DNA from: Janthinobacterium aquaticum
GTDB lineage: Bacteria > Pseudomonadota > Gammaproteobacteria > Burkholderiales > Burkholderiaceae_D
Reading direction: 5' to 3'
Assembly: GCF_009208565.1 (NCBI RefSeq)
Contig: NZ_WFLK01000001.1
Coordinates: forward strand, 372,001-436,000
DNA length: 64,000 nucleotides
Position 1 is the first letter of the stretch. Every line of letters begins with the position of its first letter. Positions 46,394 through 56,039 of the stretch are shown piece after piece. Below the pieces are notes generated by a model, which saw only the letters and a program-made list of their open reading frames with translations, was not told the origin of the DNA and searched no databases. Made by a program: the position numbers and the translations under genes.

Positions 46394-46431
46394 CAAAAAA
46401 AAACCGGCATCGCCATATGCGGCTGCCGGTT
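46394..46431 (-). terminator. Intrinsic terminator on the minus strand with no gene to serve
   Basis: On the minus strand AACCGGCA (46431-46424) pairs with TGCCGGTT (46409-46402) and is followed by a run of eight or nine T. No protein gene on that strand ends here, which points to an untranslated transcript. Confidence 0.75.
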
Positions 46432-46740
46432 GAAACGCTGTTGAGAGCGCAGGGATAAACAGGGAGGACAACAAAACACAATTCGTGCCGGTCAATGAGG
46501 TGTCCGGCAACCTTGGGCCCGGGGTTTCCGTGCGCCATGTGTTCACTATGCCAGCGTTGCGGCTTTTCAGGCTTAGGACTTCATTAAGGCAGCCTGTTTT
46601 TCCTGTTATCAGTCCCTGCTGCGGTGTCTGGTGCCGATGGTTGAGCTCACCGGCTAAGCTGTTGAGCCATGCGCGGCATCCTAGCGCTCCCCGAGCGTAG
46701 TGATGTGCGCCTCGCATGCTGTACCAACGAAACGAAGCAT
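46395..46740 (-). ncRNA. Candidate structured noncoding RNA of unknown class
   Basis: The 534-base gap between the aminopeptidase and the YceI lipoprotein genes ends, on the minus strand, in a strong intrinsic terminator. Upstream of it the strand can form several stable stems: CATGCG...CGCATG enclosing CGCTC-GGG-GAGCG (about 46713-46663), GCTCA...TGAGC, GCAGC...GCTGC and TGCCGG...CCGGCA. A TATGCT hexamer near 46740 could be a -10 element. An open frame of 151 codons spans the area but runs through the terminator and looks like no protein family. I cannot match it to 6S RNA, tmRNA, RNase P RNA or SRP RNA by eye. The 5' end is a guess. Confidence 0.4.
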
Positions 46741-46837
46741 AGCAGCCGCATATGACGGCAATATGACGCAGCGCGCGCTGGCTCCACAAAGTGCCGTAAT
46801 CGCTTACCATCGTGCATTATCTGCATGAAAAGAATCC

Positions 46838-47578
46838 ATGACCGTTTCCTCCCGCTCCACGCTGCTGCTGGCAGGCCTGCTGCTGGCCGCCTGCTCGCCG
46901 CTGCCCATTTCACCTGCCGCCCCTGCTTTGCCTTCAACCATGGCGGTTCAGCCTGCGTCAACGACCATGGCCGATATCGCCATGCCGGATGGGCAGGCGC
47001 AGAACGGGCCGGTGCTGCGCATCGACGCCCCAGCCAGCCTGCTGACCATTACCGTGCGCCGTGGCGGCGCGCTGGCGCGGCTCGGCCACGATCATGTGAT
47101 TGCCAGCCGCACGCTCGAGGGCTGGGTAGCGCCAGCGCGCGGCCAGGCCTTTTTCCAGTTTCGCCTCGACGCCATGAGCGTCGATGAAGCGGCGCTGCGC
47201 GCGCAGGCCGGGCTGGAAACGACGCCCTCAAACGAAGCGATTGCCGGCACCCGCCACAATATGCTGGTGCGCGTGCTCGACGCCGAACGCTATCCTTTGG
47301 TGACGGTGCAGGCGCGCTACGGCGCCACGCCGGGCGTGCTCGACGCCGCCATTACCCTGCATGGTGTCACGCGCCAGGTGGCAGTACCCACCACCGTGGT
47401 GAGCGCTGCGGACGGGCGCAGCCTGCAGGCGAGCGGCAAGCTGCTGCTCAATCAGAGCGACTTCGGCATCACGCCGTTTTCCGTGCTGGGCGGGGCCATG
47501 GCGGTACAGGACCAGATGGAACTGGCTTTCGATATCCGCGCTAGCGCACCAGCAGCAGGCGCAGCCCCAGGCCGATAA
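46838..47578 (+). CDS. YceI family lipoprotein
   Basis: A 246-residue protein with a clear lipobox, LLAAC with C19, so it should be lipid-anchored. A linker of about 35 residues rich in Ala, Pro and Ser precedes the YceI-like barrel (about 58-235). The barrel has RLGHDHVIASRTLEGWV, TRHNMLVRVLDAERYPLVTVQAR and the LLLNQSDFGITPFSVLGGAM block. It is the third YceI-type gene of the window but is more distant from the pair at 4.9-6.1 kb. Its last 38 bases overlap the convergent LysE gene. Confidence 0.88.
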   Translation: MTVSSRSTLLLAGLLLAACSPLPISPAAPALPSTMAVQPASTTMADIAMPDGQAQNGPVLRIDAPASLLTITVRRGGALARLGHDHVIASRTLEGWVAPARGQAFFQFRLDAMSVDEAALRAQAGLETTPSNEAIAGTRHNMLVRVLDAERYPLVTVQARYGATPGVLDAAITLHGVTRQVAVPTTVVSAADGRSLQASGKLLLNQSDFGITPFSVLGGAMAVQDQMELAFDIRASAPAAGAAPGR

Positions 47579-48176
47579 AGATGGCGCCGGCAACGCGGTC
47601 GAGCCACAGGCCGGCGCGCGGCCGTTGGTTGATCCACTGGCCAATGGCGCCGGAAAAGTAGCCGAGCAAACCGAACAGCACGCAGGCCTGGGCGGTAAAT
47701 ACCAGGCCCAGTTGCGCTGTCTGCCAGGATGCACTGCCGCTGCCTGGCGCGGTCAGCACGAACTGCGGCAAAAAGGTCAGAAAAAACAGCACGACTTTCG
47801 GATTGATACTGTTGGCGAACAGTCCCTTGGCAAATAAGCGCCCCAGCGTTTCGTTTGCCAGCTCGCCAGTTCCGGCCACTTTGGCGCCGCCACGGCTGCG
47901 CAGAGCACCGATGCCCAGCCAGACCAGATACAGCGCACCGGCCACCTTGAGTGCAGTAAATGCCAGCGGCGAGGCGGCCAGCAGGGCCGATACACCGACG
48001 GTCGCCAACAACGTATGCGTCAGGCATCCCAGGGCGCAGCCGAGCCCGAACACCATGCCCTGGCGCCGTCCGCGCGACATGCCCACACCCAGTACCATCA
48101 GATTATCAGGCCCCGGACTGGCCGTAATCAGGGTGGCGGCGGCCAGAAAGGCCAGCAGTTGTTCGGGACTCAGCAT
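47541..48176 (-). CDS. LysE/RhtB family amino acid exporter
   Basis: A 211-residue inner-membrane protein with about six helices. The N-terminus LLAFLAAATLITASPGPDNLMVLGVGMSRGRRQG carries the family motif with SPGPD. KGLFANSINPKVVLFFLTFLPQF is the second signature. It exports amino acids such as lysine, homoserine or threonine. The 3' end overlaps the convergent YceI lipoprotein gene by 38 bases. Specificity cannot be told. Confidence 0.93.
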   Translation of the reverse strand: MLSPEQLLAFLAAATLITASPGPDNLMVLGVGMSRGRRQGMVFGLGCALGCLTHTLLATVGVSALLAASPLAFTALKVAGALYLVWLGIGALRSRGGAKVAGTGELANETLGRLFAKGLFANSINPKVVLFFLTFLPQFVLTAPGSGSASWQTAQLGLVFTAQACVLFGLLGYFSGAIGQWINQRPRAGLWLDRVAGAIFIGLGLRLLLVR

Positions 48177-48346
48177 GGTTGATACTCATGTTCAAAAACC
48201 GCCATCATACCGGAAGGCACCGATACAACAGCTGGCGAGTCATCTTTGACAACTAATCACAAAATAGCAGTTTCTGTCGATTAAAATATGTGCTTGAACC
48301 GCACGGGCATGCCGCTCACGAACACAGCGACAACACCACATCAGCG

Positions 48347-51229
48347 ATGCCAGCCCAGCCCCCTATCCTCCCCCACCGATCTTTTGCCCTCGCCTGGCTG
48401 TGCGTACTGCTGTTGCTGTGCGTTTTGCTGGGTAACGCCAATGCCGCCACGCTGTCGCTGACTTCCCAGGGCCTGCACCACCTCGGCCAGGGCGGCCAGC
48501 TGTACCTGGCGCCGGCACAGGCCGATGCGGCCGCGCCGGCTGACGCCGCAGCCCTGCCGGCCTGGCTGGCACGCCAGCGCCCGGTTGCCGACGTCAACCT
48601 GTTTGGCGGCGCCTACTGGCTGCATGCCACCGTGCGCAATGACAGCACGCAGGCGGCGTGGGTGATCGATCCGAACGATACCCTGATCGATACGGTCGAT
48701 ATCCATGTCTATGCCGGTGATCTGCCGGCGCGCACGCTGCTGAGCGGCTACCAGCGCCCGCACGACTATCTGCTGCACTATGGCAAGAACATCGAACTGC
48801 AGCCGGGCCAGACGGCCGATATCCTGATCCATTTTTCCAGCCCCTACTACGCGCGGGCACCGTTGTTTGCCGTGACCGCGCAGGACGACTACCGCAAGCT
48901 GGTCGGCCGGGAAAACTTCCTGATCATCGCTTCGATTGGCGCGCTGCTGGCGCTGGGACTGTTCAATTTCTTTATCTTTTCAATCAACTTGGACAAGGCT
49001 TCGTTCTACTACGCGCTCTATGTGATCACCTATGGCCTGGCGTGGGCCATGACGTTCCATGTGTTTTCCGACCTGTTCGACTGGCGCATGCTGCAGCTGC
49101 ACTATGTGCCGTTTTTCCTGCTGCCGGTACTGAGCACCCTGTTCTACATGGATTTCCTGCGCCTGGACGAACGCGCGCCGCGTCTGGCGCGCTGGAGCCG
49201 CATCAATCTGGTGCTGCCGCTGCTGCTTCTGCCCAGCTGCTTTCTGTACCCGCAATACGCCCATGCGCTGGCCACCGTCGCCATCACCATCTGGATGGTG
49301 CTGGCGCTGACCTGCGGCATCGTGGTGTGGCGCGGCGGCTTCCAGCCGGCGCGCTTCTTCGTGCTGGGCTTTGTGGCGCTGATGCTGCCCGGCTTTGTGA
49401 TTTTGCCGGCCAACCTGGGGCTGATACCGGCCGTGGTGGCCAACGCCCAGTTGCTCACGCTGCTCGGCGGCACGCTCGACGGCCTGCTGCTGGCCTTTGC
49501 GCTGGCCGACCAGATCCGCCTGCTGCGCAACAATCTCGAGCAGCGGGTACAGGAACGCACTCAGGAGCTGACCCTCAGCAACGAAGCGCTGCTGGCAGCC
49601 AAGGAGCACGCCGAAGTGGTCAGCCGCCACCGCATCGACTTCCTGTCGGCCATGAGCCACGATATCCGCACCCCGCTGGCCGGCGTGATCGGCATGCTCA
49701 AGTTTGCGCTGCGCGACCAGTCGGTGCGCGGCCCCACCCAGGAATACCTGCGCATCGGCCTGCACAATGGCGTGTCGCTGCTGACCATCCTTAACGATAT
49801 CCTCGATTTTTCCAAGATCGACGCCGGCAAGCTGCCCCTTGAAAGCGTCGATTTCGACCTGCTGGCGCTGATCGACGACGCGGCCGGCATCGTGCAGGGC
49901 CAGGCCGACGCCAAGAGCCTGCTGCTGCGGCGCGAGCTGGCGCTCGACCTGCCGCGCTATGTGCGCGCCGATCCGACGCGCCTGCGCCAGATCCTGATCA
50001 ACCTGCTGGGCAACGCCATCAAATTTACTGCCAACGGCGAAGTGGCGCTGCAGGTACGGCGCGTGCACGACGGCCAGATCGAATTCATGATCAGCGATAC
50101 CGGCGCCGGCATCGATGCCGAGACGCTGCCGCGCCTGTTCGGCAAGTTCGAGCAGGCCGACCATTCCACCACGCGCCGCTATGGCGGTACCGGACTGGGA
50201 CTGGCCATCTGCAAGCAGCTGGTCGAACTGATGGGTGGGCGTATCGGCGTGGAAAGCCAACCGGGCATCGGTTCGCGCTTCCACTTCACCCTGCCGCTGG
50301 CCGAAGGCGTGGCGCCGCCGCTCGATGCGCGCCAGGCGCCGCGCCGTGCACGCCACCCGTTCCGCCTGCATATCCTGTGCGCAGAAGACGTGCGCACCAA
50401 CCAGATCATTATCGGCACCCTGCTGGAGGGTATGGGCCACCAGGTGGCGATGGTGGAAAACGGCGAAGAAGCACTGCGTGCACTCGCTGCCGAGCACTAC
50501 GACTGCGTGCTGATGGACGGCCGCATGCCGCAGATGGATGGCGAACAGGCGGCGCGCCTGATCCGCGCCGGCGGCAGCGAACAGTTTGCCGTGCGGGACA
50601 GCCAGATTCCGATTATTGCGTTGACGGCCAACGCCAGCGAGCATGACCGCCAGCGCTATCTGGCGGCTGGCATGGATGATTTTCTCAGCAAACCAGTGGA
50701 CGAAGCGCTGCTGTTCCAGAAGATCGACGCGCTGATCGACCTGCTGCTGGCACGCGGCCAGGTGCTGCCGTCGAGCGCGTCGGAAGACCTGCTGGCGCGC
50801 CAGTTCGGCATCGAGACGCTGGGCGTCGCGGCTGCTTCTGCTTCCGCTGCTGCTTCTGCCCCCGCTGCTGCGCCCGCTGGTCCCACCCAGGAGCGCGTAC
50901 ATATCCTGCCGCTGGACGGCCTGTCGCACAATCATCTGCAGCGCATTGCCAAGGCGTTTCTGGAGGAAGCGCCGCGCCGGCTCGACCTGGCGCGCCATGC
51001 CGTGGCCGACGACAACGCCAGCGCCGCCGCAGCCGCCTTCCATGCGCTCAAGGGCAGCGCCGGCTACCTGAGCCGCCAGACGCTGCACGGCCTGTGCCAC
51101 CGCATGGAGCAACTGGCCTCCAATGGCCAGCTTGATCAGGTCGAAACGCATCTGCCGCAGCTGCAGGCGGCGCTTGATGAAGCGTGCTGCGACCTGGCTA
51201 CAGAACCGGCATCTGTCAACGCCAGATAA
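48347..51229 (+). CDS. Hybrid sensor histidine kinase with 7TMR-DISM input, REC and HPt domains
   Basis: About 960 residues from ATG 48347. An in-frame GTG at 48290 would add 19, and neither has a strong ribosome site. Order of domains: signal/first helix, periplasmic 7TMR-DISMED2 beta domain, seven-helix 7TM region, a coiled linker ([20 protein letters not shown]), a HisKA domain with phospho-histidine in MSHDIRTPL, HATPase_c with N, G1 and G2 boxes, a receiver with [12 protein letters not shown], an Ala/Ser/Pro-rich linker, and an HPt domain with [13 protein letters not shown] complete internal phosphorelay is thus present, but no output regulator lies next to it. DISM domains often sense carbohydrates or other small ligands. 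Confidence 0.93.
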   Translation: MPAQPPILPHRSFALAWLCVLLLLCVLLGNANAATLSLTSQGLHHLGQGGQLYLAPAQADAAAPADAAALPAWLARQRPVADVNLFGGAYWLHATVRNDSTQAAWVIDPNDTLIDTVDIHVYAGDLPARTLLSGYQRPHDYLLHYGKNIELQPGQTADILIHFSSPYYARAPLFAVTAQDDYRKLVGRENFLIIASIGALLALGLFNFFIFSINLDKASFYYALYVITYGLAWAMTFHVFSDLFDWRMLQLHYVPFFLLPVLSTLFYMDFLRLDERAPRLARWSRINLVLPLLLLPSCFLYPQYAHALATVAITIWMVLALTCGIVVWRGGFQPARFFVLGFVALMLPGFVILPANLGLIPAVVANAQLLTLLGGTLDGLLLAFALADQIRLLRNNLEQRVQERTQELTLSNEALLAAKEHAEVVSRHRIDFLSAMSHDIRTPLAGVIGMLKFALRDQSVRGPTQEYLRIGLHNGVSLLTILNDILDFSKIDAGKLPLESVDFDLLALIDDAAGIVQGQADAKSLLLRRELALDLPRYVRADPTRLRQILINLLGNAIKFTANGEVALQVRRVHDGQIEFMISDTGAGIDAETLPRLFGKFEQADHSTTRRYGGTGLGLAICKQLVELMGGRIGVESQPGIGSRFHFTLPLAEGVAPPLDARQAPRRARHPFRLHILCAEDVRTNQIIIGTLLEGMGHQVAMVENGEEALRALAAEHYDCVLMDGRMPQMDGEQAARLIRAGGSEQFAVRDSQIPIIALTANASEHDRQRYLAAGMDDFLSKPVDEALLFQKIDALIDLLLARGQVLPSSASEDLLARQFGIETLGVAAASASAAASAPAAAPAGPTQERVHILPLDGLSHNHLQRIAKAFLEEAPRRLDLARHAVADDNASAAAAAFHALKGSAGYLSRQTLHGLCHRMEQLASNGQLDQVETHLPQLQAALDEACCDLATEPASVNAR

Positions 51230-51522
51230 TTAGCAGCTTCGGGGGCCTCCTTGCCTGCACTGCTATCCACACTCCCTTCCATCATTGCTTCAGCATGCCG
51301 GCTCGCCATGTCCAGGATCTGGCGTTTTCACTAGCCATGCACCACTCACAGCAGATGTGGCCGCCGCTTTTTCGCTGAGAGAAAAATTCAATTTCAGTTG
51401 GCGTCCTTTCTCTAAAGCCAGCAGTTTTGCACAATGCGGTTACAGGCAGCGTGGACGCCAGTGATGGAAAACATCCAGAAAAGCGCGGCCATGAGAACTC
51501 TCACCTAATGAAGGAAATCGCC

Positions 51523-52170
51523 ATGACCAAAGTAACCAAAGTAACCAAGCCAGTGCGCCCGATCCGCCTGTATCGCGCCGCTCTCTCCGGCCACGCTCAC
51601 CGTGTCGAGTTGTTTCTCTCGCTGCTGGGCCTGCCGTTCGAGATGATCGACGTCGACCTGGCCAACGGGCAGCAGCGCACGCCCGACTATCTTGCCAAGA
51701 ATCCGTTTGGCCAGGTGCCGGTGATCGACGACAACGGTTTGGTTGTTTACGACTCCAACGCGATCCTGGTTTACCTCGCGCGCACTTACGGCGAAGCGCG
51801 CTGGATGCCCGCAGACATCGCGAGCGAAGTCAAGATTCAGCAATGGCTGTCGCTGGCGGCAGGGCCAATTTTCAACGGCCCATGCTCGGCCCGCCTGATC
51901 ACCGTGTTTGCTTACGCTCTCGACCATAAGCAGGCCAGGGCCGTTTCCAGGAAGCTGTTCGACGTTCTCGAGCCGCAGTTTGCAGAGCGTGACTTCGCGC
52001 TGGGCGCCCACGCCACCATCGCCGATGTGGCGGCATATAGCTATATCGCCCACGCTCCGGAAGGCGGTATCGATCTGGCCCCGTACCCGGCCATCCGTGG
52101 ATGGTTATCGCGCGTCGAGGCACTGCCCGGCTTTGTGCCCATGCAGCGCACTAACGTATCGGACCACTAG
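51523..52170 (+). CDS. Glutathione S-transferase family protein
   Basis: A 215-residue GST starting at ATG 51523 after AAGGAAA. It has a thioredoxin-like half with RLYRAALSGHAHRVELFLSLLGLPFE and NPFGQVPVIDDNGLVVYDSNAILVYLA, and a helical half with FALGAHATIADVAAYSYI. It is followed after 20 bases by the PNPOx-reductase fusion gene, with which it is probably co-transcribed. Earlier ATGs in frame (51427, 51508) give unrelated N-terminal additions. Confidence 0.92.
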   Translation: MTKVTKVTKPVRPIRLYRAALSGHAHRVELFLSLLGLPFEMIDVDLANGQQRTPDYLAKNPFGQVPVIDDNGLVVYDSNAILVYLARTYGEARWMPADIASEVKIQQWLSLAAGPIFNGPCSARLITVFAYALDHKQARAVSRKLFDVLEPQFAERDFALGAHATIADVAAYSYIAHAPEGGIDLAPYPAIRGWLSRVEALPGFVPMQRTNVSDH

Positions 52171-52190
52171 AACCGAAAGCAGGAACAACC

Positions 52191-54275
52191 ATGAATACCT
52201 TGGTGCACGATGGATCATCAGAGAAGCTGCCGTTTCACGCCGGCGAACTGGCAATTCAACAGCAGGCCGGAACGCTGGCTGAAGCGGCCTGGCTTGGTCA
52301 ACGCATGATTCGTGACCACATGCCCGAACAGCATCGCCTCTTCTTTCATCAGCTGCCATTCCTGATGGTCGGCAGCGTGGACGACAGCGGACAGCCATGG
52401 GCCTCGATGATGGTCGGCGCTCCAGGCTTTATCCATTCTCCCGACGCGCAAACTGTGCGGATCAACGCGCAGCCGCTGCCTGGTGACAAGCTCGCAGAGA
52501 ACATGCGTGACGGGGCCCGGCTGGGCATGCTCGGCATCGAGCTGCCGACCCGTCGCCGTAACCGCCTCAATGCAACCGTCGAGCATATCGATGATGACGG
52601 CTTTACGGCGCGTGTAGAGCAGAGTTTCGGCAACTGTCCGCAATACATCCAGACGCGCGAACCGCAGTTGGTCAAACTGTCAGGACCGGTGCAGGTTCAC
52701 GAATACGCCGTCCTGACGCCAGCCGATCGGGCGCTGATTGAATCTGCCGACACCATGTTCATTGCGAGTAATGCGGCGGCATCTGCCGATACGGCAAACG
52801 CGTCTGCAGCCGGCGCTGACATCTCTCACCGTGGCGGGCAATCGGGCTTTATCCGCGTTGAAGACGGCCGCACGCTGCTGTTGCCAGACTTCGCGGGAAA
52901 CAGGCTATACCAGACGCTGGGCAACCTGCACCTGGACCCGCGTGCCGGCTTGCTGTTTATCGACTTCGACACCGGCGACTATCTTCAGGTCAGCTGCACT
53001 GCCAGCCTGGTCTGGGATGGTCCGCAGGTCGCGGCCTTCGCCGGTGCACAACGTCTGCTGCGGCTGAAAGTCGTGGGCGTACGCCGGCTGGCAAACTCAC
53101 TTCCGCTGCGCTGGTCGGCGCGCAGCTACTGGCCTCAGATTGAAAGCACGGGAACCTGGCAGCAGGCCGATCGTGCTATCGGGCTTGAGCGCAAGGCAAA
53201 CGAATGGCGGGCGTACCGCATCAGCGGAACGCGCGATGAAAGCGCCAGCATCCGCACTTTCTTCCTGGACGCCGTGGATGGCCTGGCAGTGCCCTCTTAC
53301 ACCCCGGGCCAGTTTTTGCCGATCCGGCTACCGGCAGCGGCAGGCGGTCTTCAACGGATTTATACGCTGTCCGCCGCGCCAGATGGACAGCGGCTGCAGA
53401 TCTCCGTCAAACGGCAAGGCGCCGCGTCTTCCTGGCTGCATGAGCAGAGCACAGGCGCCGTCATTGAGGCAAAGAGCCCAGGTGGCGCATTCACCTTTGA
53501 CCGGTCACGCAACCGTTCGGCGGTCATGCTGTCAGCCGGCGCCGGCATCACGCCAATGATCGCCATGCTCGATGGACTGCTGCCGAACGATGGCAGCCAG
53601 GTTCACCAGTTGCCGATTTACTTTGTCCATGGCGCGCGCAACGCGCAAGAACAGGCGTTTGCCGAAGAGCTGGCGAACAAGCGCGCAAGCCATCGCAATC
53701 TCTTTGTCCATCTGGTGCACAGCCAGGATGGAGATGCCTGGTCCGAAGCTGTCCAGGCAAGGCCATACAGAGGCAGGGTGTCGATTGACCTGCTCAAAAA
53801 AATCCTGCCCTTCGATGACTACGACTTTTATCTGTGCGGCCCGCAGGGGTTCATGCAAGAGCTGTATGACGGTTTGCGGGGACTCAATGTGCGCGACGCG
53901 CGCATACACTTTGAAGATTTCGGTGGTGACAGCCCAATGCGCCGTATGGCAGATACCGACGCGCCTGCTGCAAAGGTGGAATTGGTCGATCTTGCCAGCG
54001 CCAGCCCTGCCGCCGTTAAATTCCATGTCTCATCAAAAGAAATCACATGGCAGCCGGAAGACGGCACGCTGCTGGAACTGGCCGAAGCCAACGGCATGAC
54101 GCCGTTATCGGGATGCCGCAGCGGCAACTGCGGAACCTGTGCAAGCCGGGTACTATCGGGCAGATCGGGCTATGTTTCGCCTCCGGGTGCGCAGTGTGCC
54201 CCGGAGCATATCCTGACCTGCATCAGCATACCGCTGCCGTCGGCCGCTGGCGAGCCACTGGTATTGGATCTCTGA
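52191..54275 (+). CDS. Fusion of PNPOx-like flavin domain, ferredoxin reductase and [2Fe-2S] ferredoxin
   Basis: A 694-residue three-part redox protein. Residues about 35-300 form a split-barrel pyridoxamine-phosphate-oxidase-like region (LPFLMVGSVDDSGQPWASMMVGAPGF, then FIDFDTGDYLQVSC). About 330-570 form an FNR module with PGQFLPIRLP, RIYTLSAAP, SAGAGITPMIAMLDGLL and YLCGPQGFM. The last 85 residues are a plant-type ferredoxin with C642, C647, C650 and C677 as cluster ligands. Such proteins likely move electrons from NAD(P)H through flavin to a substrate held by the split barrel. It is coupled to a GST gene and converges with a LysR gene. The substrate is unknown. Confidence 0.9.
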   Translation: MNTLVHDGSSEKLPFHAGELAIQQQAGTLAEAAWLGQRMIRDHMPEQHRLFFHQLPFLMVGSVDDSGQPWASMMVGAPGFIHSPDAQTVRINAQPLPGDKLAENMRDGARLGMLGIELPTRRRNRLNATVEHIDDDGFTARVEQSFGNCPQYIQTREPQLVKLSGPVQVHEYAVLTPADRALIESADTMFIASNAAASADTANASAAGADISHRGGQSGFIRVEDGRTLLLPDFAGNRLYQTLGNLHLDPRAGLLFIDFDTGDYLQVSCTASLVWDGPQVAAFAGAQRLLRLKVVGVRRLANSLPLRWSARSYWPQIESTGTWQQADRAIGLERKANEWRAYRISGTRDESASIRTFFLDAVDGLAVPSYTPGQFLPIRLPAAAGGLQRIYTLSAAPDGQRLQISVKRQGAASSWLHEQSTGAVIEAKSPGGAFTFDRSRNRSAVMLSAGAGITPMIAMLDGLLPNDGSQVHQLPIYFVHGARNAQEQAFAEELANKRASHRNLFVHLVHSQDGDAWSEAVQARPYRGRVSIDLLKKILPFDDYDFYLCGPQGFMQELYDGLRGLNVRDARIHFEDFGGDSPMRRMADTDAPAAKVELVDLASASPAAVKFHVSSKEITWQPEDGTLLELAEANGMTPLSGCRSGNCGTCASRVLSGRSGYVSPPGAQCAPEHILTCISIPLPSAAGEPLVLDL

Positions 54276-54280
54276 GGTAA

Positions 54281-55183
54281 TCAGTTGCGTAGCAGGGGGT
54301 GCGTGCGCAGGCGCTCGGACGCAATGTCGATAAAGGCGCGCACTTTTGAAGAACGGTGGCGCCCTTCGCGATGCACCAGGTGTACCGGCCAGGGCTCCTC
54401 CTCGAAGTCCTCCAGAAGGACTTTCAGCTGGCCCTTGTCGATGGCCTGTGCGGTCTGGTACGACATCAGGCGGGTGACGCCCAGACCGGCAATCGCCGCA
54501 TCGAGCGCCGCATCGTTGGTGCTGACCAGCAGGCGTGGCTTGAGCAAAACGCTAGACGTGTCGCCCCCGTCACGGAACTGCCATTCGACGCGTGGCGTGG
54601 TTGCGCTCGATGCCACTATCGTATGGCCTTGCAGGTCTGCGGGATGAGCCGGTGTACCGTGCGCCGCCAGATAAGACGGCGAAGCGCACAGCACGCGTCT
54701 TATCCGCCCCACTTTGACCGCTCGAAGCGTCGAATCAGGAAGGTGGCCAATGCGCACGGCGACGTCAAACCCGTCTTCAACGAGGTTGACGACGCGGTCG
54801 AGAAATTGCGCATTGACCTCTACCCCCGGGTAACGCTGCATGTAGTCGAGTACACAGGGAAGCACGAAATGGCGGCCAAACAGCACTGGCGCCGTCAGCA
54901 TCAACTGCCCTCCCGGCTCGGCATTGATGCCGCTGGCTTTTTCGTTTGCCTCGATAATGCTGGCCAAAATGGCGCGTGTATCTTCCAGATACTGTTGACC
55001 GGCGTCGGTCAGACGCACGTTGCGCGTTGTGCGAAGCAGCAAGGCAATGCCGAGTTGCTGTTCCAGCGCGACCACGGCGCGGGTGACGGCCGCCGGTGAC
55101 AAACCCAGTTTGCGTGCAGCTGCGGACAAGCCGCCTTCTTCGCTGACGGCAACAAACACCTGCATCAAATAAACCTGGTCGAT
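54281..55183 (-). CDS. LysR family transcriptional regulator (start codon uncertain)
   Basis: About 300 residues of a CrgA/DmlR-like LysR regulator. The helix-turn-helix region reads LMQVFVAVSEEGGLSAAARKLGLSPAAVTRAVVALEQQLG and a co-inducer domain follows. The start is problematic. The family N-terminus (normally M-D-x-x-x-L-M) aligns with an ATC codon at 55183, which has AGGGAGAG at the right distance. The first usual codons are TTG 55168 and ATG 55165, inside the first helix. An upstream ATG at 55279 gives an unrelated extension through the presumed promoter. It converges on the fusion gene and may regulate it or act elsewhere. Confidence 0.88.
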   Translation of the reverse strand: MDQVYLMQVFVAVSEEGGLSAAARKLGLSPAAVTRAVVALEQQLGIALLLRTTRNVRLTDAGQQYLEDTRAILASIIEANEKASGINAEPGGQLMLTAPVLFGRHFVLPCVLDYMQRYPGVEVNAQFLDRVVNLVEDGFDVAVRIGHLPDSTLRAVKVGRIRRVLCASPSYLAAHGTPAHPADLQGHTIVASSATTPRVEWQFRDGGDTSSVLLKPRLLVSTNDAALDAAIAGLGVTRLMSYQTAQAIDKGQLKVLLEDFEEEPWPVHLVHREGRHRSSKVRAFIDIASERLRTHPLLRN

Positions 55184-55305
55184 GAGTCTCTCCCTGCAAA
55201 TAAATAATTGTCGACAGCTCAATGCCCTAACGCCGACATCATGGCAGAGATATATTACATCGCAGCGGCAAGGCGGCACAGGCAGGGCCTCCGGGCTGTT
55301 GCACG

Positions 55306-55497
55306 CTACTCATAAGCGGACTTATGGCTCATGATAAACGCCCAGGCCGCTGCGATCCACACGGTCTCGCCGTAAGACATGTAAAAGCCATCGAGGCTGA
55401 CTAACCAGCCCTCGGGCGTTTGTTGAAACGTCAGACGCTGCGCAGCGATCAATTGCTCGCACCACACGGCCATGTGCGCTTTTTCAGCAGAATTCAT
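55306..55497 (-). CDS. Small protein of unknown function in the cyn cluster
   Basis: A 63-residue frame with a strong ribosome site (GGAGGCTGCG before ATG), lying 38 bases downstream of cynS on the same strand. It is rich in aromatic residues (MAVWCEQL, LVSLDGFYMSYGETVWIAAAWAFIM) with no clear signal peptide or membrane anchor. I do not recognise a family. Spacing and ribosome site suggest it is the last gene of the cynT-cynS unit. Confidence 0.6.
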   Translation of the reverse strand: MNSAEKAHMAVWCEQLIAAQRLTFQQTPEGWLVSLDGFYMSYGETVWIAAAWAFIMSHKSAYE

Positions 55498-55535
55498 CGC
55501 AGCCTCCGCAAGATTACCAGGTCGTTTTCAGGAAC

Positions 55536-56006
55536 TTAATACGGCCTGTTCGGCAAGAACTTGCCGTCCAGGGTAATCACGGCACGCGAACCGCCTTCGG
55601 GATCGTCAACCTTCCTGATATCGAGCCTGAAGTTGATGGCGCTGATGATGCCGTCGCCAAACTGCTCGTGCACCAGTGCTTTCAACGTGGTGCCATAGAT
55701 CTGCACCATTTCGTAGAAGCGGTAGACGGTGGGGTCGGTCGGCACGCCACCCGGTATGCTGCCGCGCAGTGGAATGGCCTGCAGCTGCCTGGCGTCGGCG
55801 GCATCGAGTCCCAGGCGGGCGGCGACCAGCTCGGCCGCTTCGCTGGGCAAGGCGTGCTGCCCCAGGAGCGCGGCGGTGACATAGGCTACACTCAGACCGG
55901 TGTCTTGCGCCAGCTCGGCAAAGCTCAGGTCCTTGATGGCCTTTGCGGCGATGACGCGGGCAGTCAGTTCAAGCCGGACATCTTGCGTTACATTGCTTTG
56001 GATCAT
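55536..56006 (-). CDS. cynS: Cyanate hydratase (cyanase)
   Basis: A 156-residue cyanase catalysing the bicarbonate-dependent breakdown of cyanate to ammonia and carbon dioxide. The N-terminal helical domain resembles a DNA-binding fold. The C-terminal catalytic part carries R96, E99 and S122, the active-site trio in the same numbering as E. coli CynS, within [12 protein letters not shown] and GIISAINF. It forms decamers in the family. It lies directly downstream of a carbonic anhydrase gene, which recycles bicarbonate. Confidence 0.97.
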   Translation of the reverse strand: MIQSNVTQDVRLELTARVIAAKAIKDLSFAELAQDTGLSVAYVTAALLGQHALPSEAAELVAARLGLDAADARQLQAIPLRGSIPGGVPTDPTVYRFYEMVQIYGTTLKALVHEQFGDGIISAINFRLDIRKVDDPEGGSRAVITLDGKFLPNRPY

Positions 56007-56039
56007 GACAAATTTCCTTCTTGTGGAGGGGAAAGCAAA

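Noticed and set aside
46395..46740. 6S RNA, tmRNA, RNase P RNA or SRP RNA
   Set aside because: None of the landmark sequences I know for these RNAs can be found on either strand, and flanking genes are not the usual ones.
46355..46810. 151-codon minus-strand open frame in the aminopeptidase-YceI gap
   Set aside because: It runs through the intrinsic terminator at 46394-46431, has no ribosome site of note and resembles no protein. The region is better explained as an untranslated RNA.
48980..51151. Open frame of 723 codons on the minus strand opposite the hybrid histidine kinase
   Set aside because: No recognisable domains and composition typical of a mirror frame; the kinase domains on the plus strand are continuous.
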